64,000 nucleotides of DNA from Herbidospora solisilvae (lineage in GTDB: Bacteria; Actinomycetota; Actinomycetes; Streptosporangiales; Streptosporangiaceae): the NCBI RefSeq assembly GCF_009901565.1, contig NZ_WXEW01000004.1, positions 62,001 to 126,000 on the forward strand. The letters are read 5' to 3'. This document shows positions 34,116 to 41,600 of this stretch, in pieces. The number at the start of each line of letters is the position of its first letter. The first letter of the stretch is position 1. Below the pieces are notes generated by a model, which worked only from the letters and a program-made list of their open reading frames with translations, did not search any database and was not told the origin of the DNA. Both the position numbers and the translations under genes were made by a program.

Positions 34116-34457
34116 CTAACTCCCCCGGTAGGTCGAGTAGCCGAACGGGCTCAGCAGGAGCGGCACGTGGTGGTGCTGATCGGCGTCGGCGATGGTGAAG
34201 ACGACGGTGACCTCGGGGAAGAACGCGTCGTCTCCCAGGTAGCCGCCGGTGTCGAAGATCAGCCGGTAGGTGGCCGCCTCCAGCGTGCCGGTCCACTCGC
34301 GGCCGAGCGGCGTCCACTCCCGGATGCGGCCGTCCTTGTCGGTGCGGGCCTCGGCGAGGGCGACGTACCCGTGGGCGGCCCGGCGGGCCAGCCGCACGTG
34401 GACGTCGGCGGCCGGGCACCCGCGCGCGGTGTCGAGCACGTGGGTGGACAGGCTCAC
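34116..34457 (-). CDS. 5-Hydroxyisourate hydrolase (transthyretin-like)
   Basis: A 113-aa transthyretin-related protein that hydrolyses 5-hydroxyisourate to OHCU. The N-terminal STHVLDTARGCPAADV carries the catalytic His, HHHVPLLLSPFGYSTYRGS the second His cluster and the C-terminal YRGS signature that distinguishes the enzyme from transthyretin. The GTG at 34457 overlaps the upstream stop as GTGA. Confidence 0.95.
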   Translation of the reverse strand: MSLSTHVLDTARGCPAADVHVRLARRAAHGYVALAEARTDKDGRIREWTPLGREWTGTLEAATYRLIFDTGGYLGDDAFFPEVTVVFTIADADQHHHVPLLLSPFGYSTYRGS

Positions 34458-34927
34458 GCGTCCTCCTCCCAGAGCTTGGCCAGCCGCAGCCGGACGATCT
34501 TCCCGAGCTCGTCGCGCACGACCATCCGCTCCTTCTCCGGTACGTTGCCCAGACGATCCTCCAAGATCGCCAGCATCTCGGGGGCCGACTTCCCGGTCGC
34601 GCAGACGAGGTAGACGTGCCCGAACCGCTCCTCGTAGGCCGCGTTGCCCGCTCTCAGCCGCCGCAGGACGTCCTCTTCTGCGGCGGCGGTGCCCGACTGC
34701 TCCTCGCGCGACCACGCCGACTCCCTCGACCCCCCGCCGGAGCGGTCGCCGATCCGGGGGTGCGCGGCCAGCGCCTCCTCGACGTCGGCCCAGTTCAGCA
34801 TGGCCAGCACCGCGTCGCTGCGGTCGAGGAGAGCGGCCAGGTCGGCATAGGGCCGCCCGGCCACGCCGTCGGCCCAGCGGGCGGACGCGCAGCACGCCAG
34901 CAGGTCGTCGCGGCTCGGTTCACGCAT
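34454..34927 (-). CDS. OHCU decarboxylase
   Basis: Stereospecific decarboxylation of 2-oxo-4-hydroxy-4-carboxy-5-ureidoimidazoline to S-allantoin. The 157-aa helical protein contains HPRIGDRSG with the catalytic His, RLRAGNAAYEERFGHVYLVCATGKSA and RLRLAKLW, all typical. The ATG at 34927 starts the operon; the in-frame extension to 35020 has no homology. A palindrome at 35004–35025 lies upstream. Confidence 0.92.
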   Translation of the reverse strand: MREPSRDDLLACCASARWADGVAGRPYADLAALLDRSDAVLAMLNWADVEEALAAHPRIGDRSGGGSRESAWSREEQSGTAAAEEDVLRRLRAGNAAYEERFGHVYLVCATGKSAPEMLAILEDRLGNVPEKERMVVRDELGKIVRLRLAKLWEEDA

Positions 34928-35003
34928 GGTCGCCAGTACACAACGCGGCCCCCGCCGAATCCAGCAGCGGGAGCTCCCAAAGCCCCGTCCATGAGCGGCC
35001 GAT

Positions 35004-35025
35004 GGTTTGTACGTTGCCACAAACC
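35004..35025. promoter_or_regulatory. Candidate operator in the uraD–nfo divergent gap
   Basis: GGTTTGT-ACGTTGCC-ACAAACC, a 7-8-7 perfect inverted repeat, about 77 bases upstream of the first purine-catabolic gene and 30 bases upstream of nfo. It is the only obvious symmetric site in the 128-bp gap and is a plausible target for a purine-responsive repressor. No such regulator is encoded in the window. Confidence 0.5.
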
Positions 35026-35055
35026 GCCGAAACCCCCGGGTAACCTGATCCCACT

Positions 35056-35892
35056 ATGAGCACTGGAAACGCGATCGGCGGCCACGTCCTGGTGGCGGGC
35101 GGCCTGGCCACCGGAGGGCTGAAGTACGCCGCCGAGATCGGCGCCGAGATGGCCCAGGTCTTCGTCACCAACCCGCGCGGCTGGGCCCTCAACGAGGGCA
35201 ACCCCGACGAGGACGCCAAACTCCGGGCGTCCGGCCTGCCGGTCTACGTCCACGCGAACTACCTGATCAACTTCGGCTCGCCGACCGAGGCGACGCTGGA
35301 GAACTCGATCGCCTCGGTCCGCCACACGCTGCGGCGGGGCCGCGAGGTCGGGGCGCTGGGCGTGGTCGTCCACACCGGCTCGGCGGTCAGCCAGCCGCGC
35401 GAGGCGGCGTTCCGGCAGTTGCGCGACCAGCTGCTCCCCCTGCTGGAGGAGATCCCCGACGACGGTCCCGACCTGCTGCTGGAGCCGATGGCCGGGCAGG
35501 GCCAGATGCTCTGCGCGACCGTCCAGGACCTCGGCCCCTACCTGTCGGCGCTGGAGTGGCACCCGAAGGCGGGCGTCTGCCTCGACACCTGCCACGCCTT
35601 CGCCGCGGGCCACGACCTGTCGACCCCCGAGGGCGTGCGCGAGACCTTCGACGCCCTCCACGCGGTCGCGCCGGGCCGGCTGAAGCTGATCCACGCCAAC
35701 GACTCCAAAGACGTGCTGGGCGCGAAGAAGGACCGCCACGAGAACATCGGCGCGGGCCACATCGGGGCCCAGGGGTTCGCCGAGATCATGCGCCACCCGG
35801 CGGTCGCCGGGGTGCCGCTGTGCATCGAGACGCCCGGCAAGGCCGACAAGCACCGCGAAGACATCGACCTGCTGAAGAAACTCCGCGGATAG
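35056..35892 (+). CDS. nfo: Endonuclease IV (AP endonuclease)
   Basis: Cuts DNA at abasic sites in base-excision repair. The 278-aa xylose-isomerase-like barrel has the metal residues in YVHANYLINF, GVVVHTGS, LLLEPMAGQG, GVCLDTCHAFAAGHD, LIHANDSKD and HENIGAGHIG, the DNA-repair AP2 signatures. Its role next to purine catabolism (which handles oxidised purines) may be coincidental. It diverges from the purine operon. Confidence 0.95.
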   Translation: MSTGNAIGGHVLVAGGLATGGLKYAAEIGAEMAQVFVTNPRGWALNEGNPDEDAKLRASGLPVYVHANYLINFGSPTEATLENSIASVRHTLRRGREVGALGVVVHTGSAVSQPREAAFRQLRDQLLPLLEEIPDDGPDLLLEPMAGQGQMLCATVQDLGPYLSALEWHPKAGVCLDTCHAFAAGHDLSTPEGVRETFDALHAVAPGRLKLIHANDSKDVLGAKKDRHENIGAGHIGAQGFAEIMRHPAVAGVPLCIETPGKADKHREDIDLLKKLRG

Positions 35893-35896
35893 CGGG

Positions 35897-35929
35897 CGGA
35901 TCCGGCCGTCCCCCGAACGACCGGATCCG
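35897..35929 (+). terminator. Probable nfo terminator
   Basis: CGGATCCGG (35897–35905) pairs with CCGGATCCG (35921–35929) four bases after the nfo stop, with a 15-base loop that can pair further. No U-tract. Confidence 0.5.
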
Positions 35930-35988
35930 TGACCGCAACCTTATTTCCCAGGTCAGCGCCACACCGGCTGATCACGACAGACGGCGTG

Positions 35989-36630
35989 TCAGGCGCGACG
36001 AGCGGTCAGCCGCTCCCTGACCTCCCGCGCGAGCCGCCGCGCGACCGGCAGCGTCTCGGTCCCGACCAGCAGCAGCGCCCGCCCGTCGGCGAACCTCAGC
36101 TCGCTGACGTGGCGGGCGTTGACGAGCGTGGACCGATGGGCCCGGATGAACCCGGCCTCCGCCCACCGCTGCTCCAGCGCGGCCATCGAGGTGCGGACCA
36201 GGAAGCCGCCCTCGGCGGTCCGGAGCCTGACGTAGTCGCCGTGCGCTTCGGCGAACCAGACGGCGCCGGGGTCGATGAACCTGGTCCGGCCCCCCAGCTC
36301 CACCGGGATCGACTCGTGGGCGGTCTTCCTCCGCAAATGATCCAGGTCGAGCTGGTCGGACAACCACCGGGCGGTCCTGAGAAGATCGCCGGCCGGACCG
36401 TGCGCCACCAGGGCTCCCGCCACCGTGCCCATGATCGTCAAGGGTGCCGCCCGGACCGGGGATCTCCCCCGCATCGCCGCCACCGCCGCGTCCCAGCCGT
36501 CGGGCCGGCCCGCCAGGACCTCGGTCGTGGAGGTGATCGTCAACGGGGCGCCGACGGCCCGCTCCAGGTGGGGCAGGGCCGCTCGGGCGGCCTCGGGGGT
36601 GAGCCGGAAGGGCACGTCGAAGCAGCACAC
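35989..36630 (-). CDS. LytTR-domain transcriptional regulator
   Basis: A 213-aa protein. The C-terminal LytTR DNA-binding domain (about 110–205) shows VWFAEAHGDYVRLRTAEGGFLVRTSM and FIRAHRSTLVNARHV, the family core. The N-terminal ~100 aa is not a receiver domain; it has no phosphorylatable Asp pattern that I recognise and may be a ligand or dimerisation domain. No histidine kinase is adjacent. The GTG at 36630 has no good ribosome site and a slightly shorter start is possible. Confidence 0.75.
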   Translation of the reverse strand: MCCFDVPFRLTPEAARAALPHLERAVGAPLTITSTTEVLAGRPDGWDAAVAAMRGRSPVRAAPLTIMGTVAGALVAHGPAGDLLRTARWLSDQLDLDHLRRKTAHESIPVELGGRTRFIDPGAVWFAEAHGDYVRLRTAEGGFLVRTSMAALEQRWAEAGFIRAHRSTLVNARHVSELRFADGRALLLVGTETLPVARRLAREVRERLTARRA

Positions 36631-36658
36631 CCGGGCGAGACTAGACCTCCCGGCCGGG

Positions 36659-37270
36659 CTAGGGCGGGCCCTCGCCCGGGTCCTCCTGGTATGAGTAGCG
36701 CTGCTCGCGCCAGGGGTCGGCGACGTTGTGGTAGCCCCGGTCCTCCCAGAAGCCGCGCCGGTCGTCGGTCAGGTATTCGATGGCGCGCACCCACTTGACG
36801 CTCTTCCAGGCGTACAGATGAGGGACCACGGCGCGGACGGGGTAGCCGCGCTCGGGGCTGAGCGGCTTGCCGTCGAGCTCGGTGGCGAAGAGGGTCGAGT
36901 CGCGGTCGAAGTCGCTCATGCGGACGTTGGCGCTGTAGCCGTACTCGGCCCAGATCATCACGTGGGCGACCCCGTCGGCGGGCGGCACGGCGGCCAGGAA
37001 CGCCGAGGCGGGCACGCCGGTCCACTCGTTGCCCATGATCGAGAACTTGGTCACGCAGTGGAAGTCGGCCAGCACCGTCGAGCGCGGCAGCCGGCCGAAG
37101 TCGTCCCAGGTCAGGAAGTGCTGTTCGCCGGACGCGGTGGCGCCGAAGATCTGCAGGCGCCAGGTCGCGGGCCGGAACGTCGGCACCCTGCCGTAGTGCA
37201 TCACCGGCCTGCCGCGCGGGACGTACTGCCCCGGGGGCAGCCGGTTCTCCTCCTCGGGCGTCTCCGGCAC
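36659..37270 (-). CDS. Sulfite-oxidase-like molybdopterin oxidoreductase
   Basis: A 203-aa SUOX-fold protein that binds molybdopterin. The Mo-ligand cysteine is in FHCVTKFSIMGNEWTGV; AEYGYSANVRMSDF, GYPVRAVVPHLYAWKSVKWV and WEDRGYHNVADPW match the MsrP/SorA-type family. No signal peptide or Tat motif is visible, so it is probably cytoplasmic. The electron partner and substrate are unknown. Starts with GTG at 37270, divergent from the aroF leader. Confidence 0.87.
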   Translation of the reverse strand: MPETPEEENRLPPGQYVPRGRPVMHYGRVPTFRPATWRLQIFGATASGEQHFLTWDDFGRLPRSTVLADFHCVTKFSIMGNEWTGVPASAFLAAVPPADGVAHVMIWAEYGYSANVRMSDFDRDSTLFATELDGKPLSPERGYPVRAVVPHLYAWKSVKWVRAIEYLTDDRRGFWEDRGYHNVADPWREQRYSYQEDPGEGPP

Positions 37271-37321
37271 CCGCCCATCCTGTCACCCGCCCCGCGGTGC
37301 GCCCGCATCAGGGTTGTGCGA

Positions 37322-37327
37322 TATATT
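37322..37327 (+). promoter_or_regulatory. Candidate -10 for the aroF leader transcript
   Basis: TATATT lies seven bases before the leader-peptide ATG at 37334, so transcription could start at the ATG itself (leaderless). No convincing -35 is visible 17 bases upstream. Confidence 0.4.
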
Positions 37328-37333
37328 TCGACC

Positions 37334-37405
37334 ATGCTTGGCGCGATCTCGTTTTGGTATGGCGACGGACCCGTGAGGACCGTTCGCCATGAGGTTGTGC
37401 GCTAG
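37334..37405 (+). CDS. aroF leader peptide with consecutive Phe-Trp-Tyr codons
   Basis: A 23-residue open frame starting MLGAISFWYGDGP and ending at TAG 37403–37405. Codons 7–9 are TTT TGG TAT (37352–37360), one of each aromatic amino acid whose supply depends on the enzyme encoded downstream. A terminator hairpin follows at 37421–37458, just before aroF. This is the layout of ribosome-mediated attenuation. No Shine–Dalgarno precedes the ATG, but a -10 placed to give a leaderless message does. Confidence 0.7.
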   Translation: MLGAISFWYGDGPVRTVRHEVVR

Positions 37406-37420
37406 CAGCCACAGGCGGTC

Positions 37421-37458
37421 GAAAAGCCCCGGGTCCGATCTAGGACCCGGGGCTTTTC
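37421..37458 (+). terminator. Attenuator terminator upstream of aroF
   Basis: A perfect 16-bp stem GAAAAGCCCCGGGTCC / GGACCCGGGGCTTTTC with loop GATCTA, ending 18 bases before the aroF ATG. CGGACCCG inside the leader coding region (37366–37373) is complementary to CGGGTCCG (37430–37437) in the terminator's 5' side, so an alternative, antiterminating pairing is possible. Confidence 0.75.
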
Positions 37459-37476
37459 GCGTGTTAAGGAGAAATC

Positions 37477-38523
37477 ATGGTCATCGTCATGGCCCCCGAG
37501 GCCACCCAGGAAGACATCACCGAGGTCGTCGCGCTCGTCGCGTCGGCGGGTGGTGAGGCGTTCGTGTCCCGCGGCGTGAGCCGCACGATCATCGGGCTGA
37601 TCGGCGACGTGGAGCAGTTCGCCAGCCTCAATCTCCGCGGTCAGCGCGGCGTCGCCGACGTGATGCGCGTGTCCACCCCCTTCAAGCTCGTGAGCCGCGA
37701 CAACCATCCCGTCCGGTCGACGGTCCGGGTGGGCGGAGTGCCGATCGGGCCCGACACGGTCACCCTCATCGCGGGGCCGTGCGCGGTCGAGACGCCGCAG
37801 CAGACGCTTGAGGCCGCCCAGATGGCCAAGGCCGCCGGGGCCACCCTGTTGCGCGGCGGCGCGTTCAAGCCGCGCACCTCGCCGTACGCCTTCCAGGGCC
37901 TCGGCGAGCAGGGGCTGCGCATCCTGGCCGACGTCCGGGAGAAGACCGGGTTGCCGATCGTGACCGAGGTGGTCGACGCCCACGACGTGCCGCTCGTGGC
38001 GTCGTACGCGGACATGCTGCAGGTCGGCACCCGCAACACGCAGAACTTCGCGCTCCTGCAGGCGGTCGGCGCGGCCGGGAGGCCCGTCATGCTGAAGCGC
38101 GGCATGAGCGGGACCATCGAAGAGTGGCTGATGTCGGCCGAGTACATCGCCCAGCGCGGCAACCTCGACATCGTGCTCTGCGAGCGCGGCATCCGCACCT
38201 TCGAGACGGCGACCCGCAACACCCTCGACGTGTCGGCGGTGCCGGTGGCACAGCGGCTCTCCCACCTGCCGGTGATCATCGACCCGTCCCACTCGGGCGG
38301 GCGGCGTGACCTGGTGCTGCCGCTCACCCGGGCGGCGATCGCGGTGGGCGCCGACGGCGTGATCATCGACGTCCACCCGCACCCCGAGCAGGCCCTCTGC
38401 GACGGCCCGCAGGCCCTGGTCGACGGCGACCTGGAGGAACTGGCGAGGATCATGCGCGAGTTCCCGCCGCTGCTCGGCCGCACCGAGGCCGCGAACCTGG
38501 CCGGGGAGTCGGTGGCGGTGTAG
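37477..38523 (+). CDS. aroF: DAHP synthase, type I-beta
   Basis: First step of the shikimate pathway: condenses erythrose 4-phosphate with PEP. The 348-aa protein has an N-terminal ~70-aa ferredoxin-like regulatory domain, then the barrel with LIAGPCAVE, LRGGAFKPRTSPYAFQG, LQVGTRNTQNF, LKRGMSG, CERGIRTFE, DPSHSGGRR and DVHPHPEQA. Type I-beta enzymes of this shape are inhibited through the N-terminal domain. AAGGAG is five bases before the ATG. The Phe-Trp-Tyr leader upstream suggests transcriptional attenuation as well. Confidence 0.95.
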   Translation: MVIVMAPEATQEDITEVVALVASAGGEAFVSRGVSRTIIGLIGDVEQFASLNLRGQRGVADVMRVSTPFKLVSRDNHPVRSTVRVGGVPIGPDTVTLIAGPCAVETPQQTLEAAQMAKAAGATLLRGGAFKPRTSPYAFQGLGEQGLRILADVREKTGLPIVTEVVDAHDVPLVASYADMLQVGTRNTQNFALLQAVGAAGRPVMLKRGMSGTIEEWLMSAEYIAQRGNLDIVLCERGIRTFETATRNTLDVSAVPVAQRLSHLPVIIDPSHSGGRRDLVLPLTRAAIAVGADGVIIDVHPHPEQALCDGPQALVDGDLEELARIMREFPPLLGRTEAANLAGESVAV

Positions 38524-38534
38524 CGTGCGCCCCC

Positions 38535-39722
38535 GTGGCGTTTGCGGGGGATCTATATAAGAACAAGAACTTTGTCCTGCTGCTCGGTGTTCAGACGTTG
38601 TCCGTGCTGGGCGACGCGTTCTCGACCGTGGCGGTGCCGCTCCTGGCGCTGCACGCGACCGGGTCCGTCGCCCAGATGGGCGTCCTCACCGCGCTGACGG
38701 GCGTCGCCTCCGTCGTGACCGGCACGTTCGCCGGAGGCATCGTCGACCGGTTCGACCGGCGGCGGGTCCTGGTCGTGTGCGACGTCGGCCGTTTCCTCCT
38801 GTACGGCCTGATCCCGGTCCTGTGGTGGGTGACACCGGTGATCTGGCCGCTCTACGTGATCGTCCCCCTGGCGGCCGTGCTCGGCATGGTCTTCAACGTG
38901 GCCTATGTGACCGTCCTGCCGTCGATCGTCGACCCGGGCGACATCACCCGGGCCAACGGCATCCTGTACGGGATCTTCGCCGTGGCCGGAGTGGCGGGCC
39001 CCGCCCTGGCGGGCGTCGTCTCGGGGGCGTACGGCCCCGCCGCGGCGATCGGGCTGGATTCGGTCACCTTCCTGGTCTCGGCGTTCGGGCTGCGGTTCAT
39101 TCGGCTGAGGCCGTACACGAGAGAGAAGAGCGGCGGCCGGCTGGCCGGGGCGAGGTTCCTGCTCGGGAACCCGGTGCTGCGGACCATGACGATCCTGCTG
39201 ACGGCGCTCATCTTCCTGACGGCGGGCCTCGACGACCTGGTCGTCTTCCACCTGAAGCAGAACCTGGAGCAGCCGGACGCGGTGGTGGGCTACGTGCTGG
39301 GCGGGGGCGCGATCGGCACAATCGTCGGCTCGATGGCGGTGGCGCGGGTGCGCGGACGGCTGGGCTTCGGGCCCACGTGGCTGCTGTCGACCACGCTCGC
39401 GGGGCTGGCGGTGGTGGCCATCGCCCTGTCGGGCGGCGTGGCCGCGATCGGCGCGCTGATGGCGCTGTTCAGCCTGGCGATCACGGTCGGCGCGATCTGC
39501 TCGATGTCACTGCGCCAGGAGATCACCCCGGCCCACCTGCTCGGCCGGGTGACGGCGGCGTTCTGGACCATCCACTACGCCCTGGGGCCGCTGGGGGCGA
39601 CCCTGGCGACGTGGACGGCGGCCGGGCGGGGCGTGGCGCCGGTCGTGGCGGTGATGGGGGCCGGGCTGGTGCTGACCGCGGTCGGCGGCCTGTTCAGCCC
39701 GGTCAGGCGGTCAGGACTCTAG
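38535..39722 (+). CDS. MFS transporter (EntS-like)
   Basis: A 395-aa membrane protein with about 10–12 hydrophobic spans. The loop GGIVDRFDRRRVLVVCD matches the motif-A region of the major facilitator superfamily, and the overall pattern resembles EntS-type exporters. The substrate is unknown. GTG start, 12 bases after the aroF stop, so it may be read from the aroF promoter. Converges on thiI with a 12-base overlap. Confidence 0.8.
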   Translation: MAFAGDLYKNKNFVLLLGVQTLSVLGDAFSTVAVPLLALHATGSVAQMGVLTALTGVASVVTGTFAGGIVDRFDRRRVLVVCDVGRFLLYGLIPVLWWVTPVIWPLYVIVPLAAVLGMVFNVAYVTVLPSIVDPGDITRANGILYGIFAVAGVAGPALAGVVSGAYGPAAAIGLDSVTFLVSAFGLRFIRLRPYTREKSGGRLAGARFLLGNPVLRTMTILLTALIFLTAGLDDLVVFHLKQNLEQPDAVVGYVLGGGAIGTIVGSMAVARVRGRLGFGPTWLLSTTLAGLAVVAIALSGGVAAIGALMALFSLAITVGAICSMSLRQEITPAHLLGRVTAAFWTIHYALGPLGATLATWTAAGRGVAPVVAVMGAGLVLTAVGGLFSPVRRSGL

Positions 39723-40907
39723 CTTGTAGGCCTGGATCGAGTCGGCCAGCTGCACCGCGAGCTCCTCGGCGTCGAGCCGCTTCTCGATCAGCTTCAGGTC
39801 TTCGATCTTGGCGGCCAGCTCGGGCTGGCGGGAGGCCAGGATCGTGCAGCAGTCCTCGTCGGGCAGCTCGGAGATGGCCAGGGTGCCGATGCGGCGGGCC
39901 TCGGCGATGACCTCCATCTTGTCGAGCCCGATCAGGGGCCGCAGGATCGGCAGGTCGGTCGCGCTGTCCTGGGCCGCGATGTTGGCCATCGTCTGGGACG
40001 AGACCTGGCCGAGGGAGTCGCCGGTGATCAGGGCGGTCGCCTTGTGGCGGTGGGCGACCTCCTCGGCGGTCTTCAGCATCAGGCGGCGCTGGGCGATCAT
40101 CGCCAGGCGGTCGCTGCCGGAGGTCCGGATCGACTGCTGGGCCTTGCCGAAGGGCACCACCCAGAGGCGCGAGCGGCCCTGGAAGGCGTCGAGGCGGCGG
40201 ACCAGGGCGTAGGCCTTGTAGATCGACTCGGTCGTGGTGAACGGGATGCCGGAGAAGTGCAGGAAGTCGACCCGCAGGCCGCGGCGCATCATGCGGTAGG
40301 CGGCCACCGGGGAGTCGATGCCGCCCGACAGCAGCGCCAGGCCCCGGCCGCTGGTGCCCACGGGGAGGCCGCCCTGGCCGGGGCGGTTGTCGACGTAGAC
40401 GAAGACCTCGTCGCGGTCGACCTCGATGGCGACGGTGAGCTCGGGGTTCTTCAGGTTGACCGGCAGGCCGTAGGTGTCGTTGATCTCGCTGCCGACGTGC
40501 CAGTCGAGCTCGGCGGAGGTCATCGGGAAACGCTTGTCGCGGCGGCGCGAGCGGACCGCGAAGCTGGCCTTGCGGGCCGCCTCGGGGGTCTCCCTGACCA
40601 GTTCGAGCGCGGCCTTGGTGACGACCGAGGGGTCTTTGGCGACCCGCCAGGCCAGGTGGACCAGGACGATGCCGGGCACCTCGCTGACCCGCTTGGCGAC
40701 CGCCTCGGCGACCTCGACGCCGGTGCCCTCGGGCAGGAACAGGGCGATCACGCCGTGACGCTGGCGCAGGTCGATCTGGAAGCCCGACAGGGCGTGTTTG
40801 ATGTTCGCGCGCAGCCGGACCTCGAACTGCTCCCGGTTCTTTCCTTTCAGGACGATCTCGCCCAGTTTGAGCAGCACACAGGGCTCACCCAGAGCGGTCA
40901 TGGTCAT
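39711..40907 (-). CDS. thiI: tRNA 4-thiouridine synthase ThiI
   Basis: Adenylates U8 of tRNA and inserts sulfur; it can also serve thiamine sulfur transfer. The 398-aa protein has an N-terminal ferredoxin-like/THUMP region (about 50–165) and the PP-loop ATP site LALLSGGIDSPVAAYRMMRRG. It lacks the C-terminal rhodanese domain of E. coli ThiI, so another sulfur donor must act. DEDCCT supplies cysteines. AAGGA lies upstream of the ATG at 40907. Confidence 0.93.
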   Translation of the reverse strand: MTMTALGEPCVLLKLGEIVLKGKNREQFEVRLRANIKHALSGFQIDLRQRHGVIALFLPEGTGVEVAEAVAKRVSEVPGIVLVHLAWRVAKDPSVVTKAALELVRETPEAARKASFAVRSRRRDKRFPMTSAELDWHVGSEINDTYGLPVNLKNPELTVAIEVDRDEVFVYVDNRPGQGGLPVGTSGRGLALLSGGIDSPVAAYRMMRRGLRVDFLHFSGIPFTTTESIYKAYALVRRLDAFQGRSRLWVVPFGKAQQSIRTSGSDRLAMIAQRRLMLKTAEEVAHRHKATALITGDSLGQVSSQTMANIAAQDSATDLPILRPLIGLDKMEVIAEARRIGTLAISELPDEDCCTILASRQPELAAKIEDLKLIEKRLDAEELAVQLADSIQAYKLES

Positions 40908-40949
40908 GGCGACGATCCTTCGGGAAAGACTGGCGGGAACCTTTTAACT

Positions 40950-41600
40950 CTAGTCGAGGTCCGCCAGACCTTTTTCGATCGCGTAGCGGACCAGCTCGAC
41001 GCGGTTGTGCAGCTGGAGCTTGCTGAGGGTGTTCTGCACGTGGTTCTGGACCGTCCGGTGCGACAACACGAGCCGTTCGGCGATCTGCTTGTACGACAAC
41101 CCCTTCGCCACCAGCCGCAGCACCTCGGTCTCCCGGTCGGTCAGCCGGGGGCCCTCCTCGGCGGCCTTCGGCTGGGCCGCCAGGCGGCGGTACTCCCCCA
41201 GCACCAGCCCGGCCAGGCCCGGCGTGAAGACCGCGTCGCCCTGGGCGGTGCGGGCCACCGCCTCCAGGAAGTCGGCCTGGCTCGCCGACTTCACCAGGTA
41301 GCCCGACGCGCCCGCCTTCACCGCCTCCAGCACGTCGTCGTGCTCGGCGCTGGCCGACAGCACCAGCACCTTCGGCGGGTGCTCCGAGGCCCCGAGGCCC
41401 CGGGCCACCTCGACCCCGCGCAGGTCGGGGAGCTGGAGATCGAGCACCACCACGTCGGGCCGGACGGCCGCCGCCACCCGGAGCGCCTGGCGGCCCTCGC
41501 CGCAGGTCGCCACGATCTCGTAGCCGGCCTCGGCGAGGTCGCGGGCCACGCCCTCCCGCCACATCGGGTGGTCGTCGACGACCATGACGCGCACGCTCAT
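40950..41600 (-). CDS. NarL/LuxR-family response regulator
   Basis: A 216-aa two-component regulator: receiver domain (3–118) with the acidic pocket VVDD and phosphoacceptor Asp54 in VVLDLQLPDLRG, then a LuxR-type helix-turn-helix (about 145–210) with LTDRETEVLRLVAKGLSYKQIAERL and SHRTVQNHVQNTLSKLQ. Start overlaps the kinase stop by four bases, so the pair is co-expressed. The regulon is unknown. Confidence 0.95.
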   Translation of the reverse strand: MSVRVMVVDDHPMWREGVARDLAEAGYEIVATCGEGRQALRVAAAVRPDVVVLDLQLPDLRGVEVARGLGASEHPPKVLVLSASAEHDDVLEAVKAGASGYLVKSASQADFLEAVARTAQGDAVFTPGLAGLVLGEYRRLAAQPKAAEEGPRLTDRETEVLRLVAKGLSYKQIAERLVLSHRTVQNHVQNTLSKLQLHNRVELVRYAIEKGLADLD

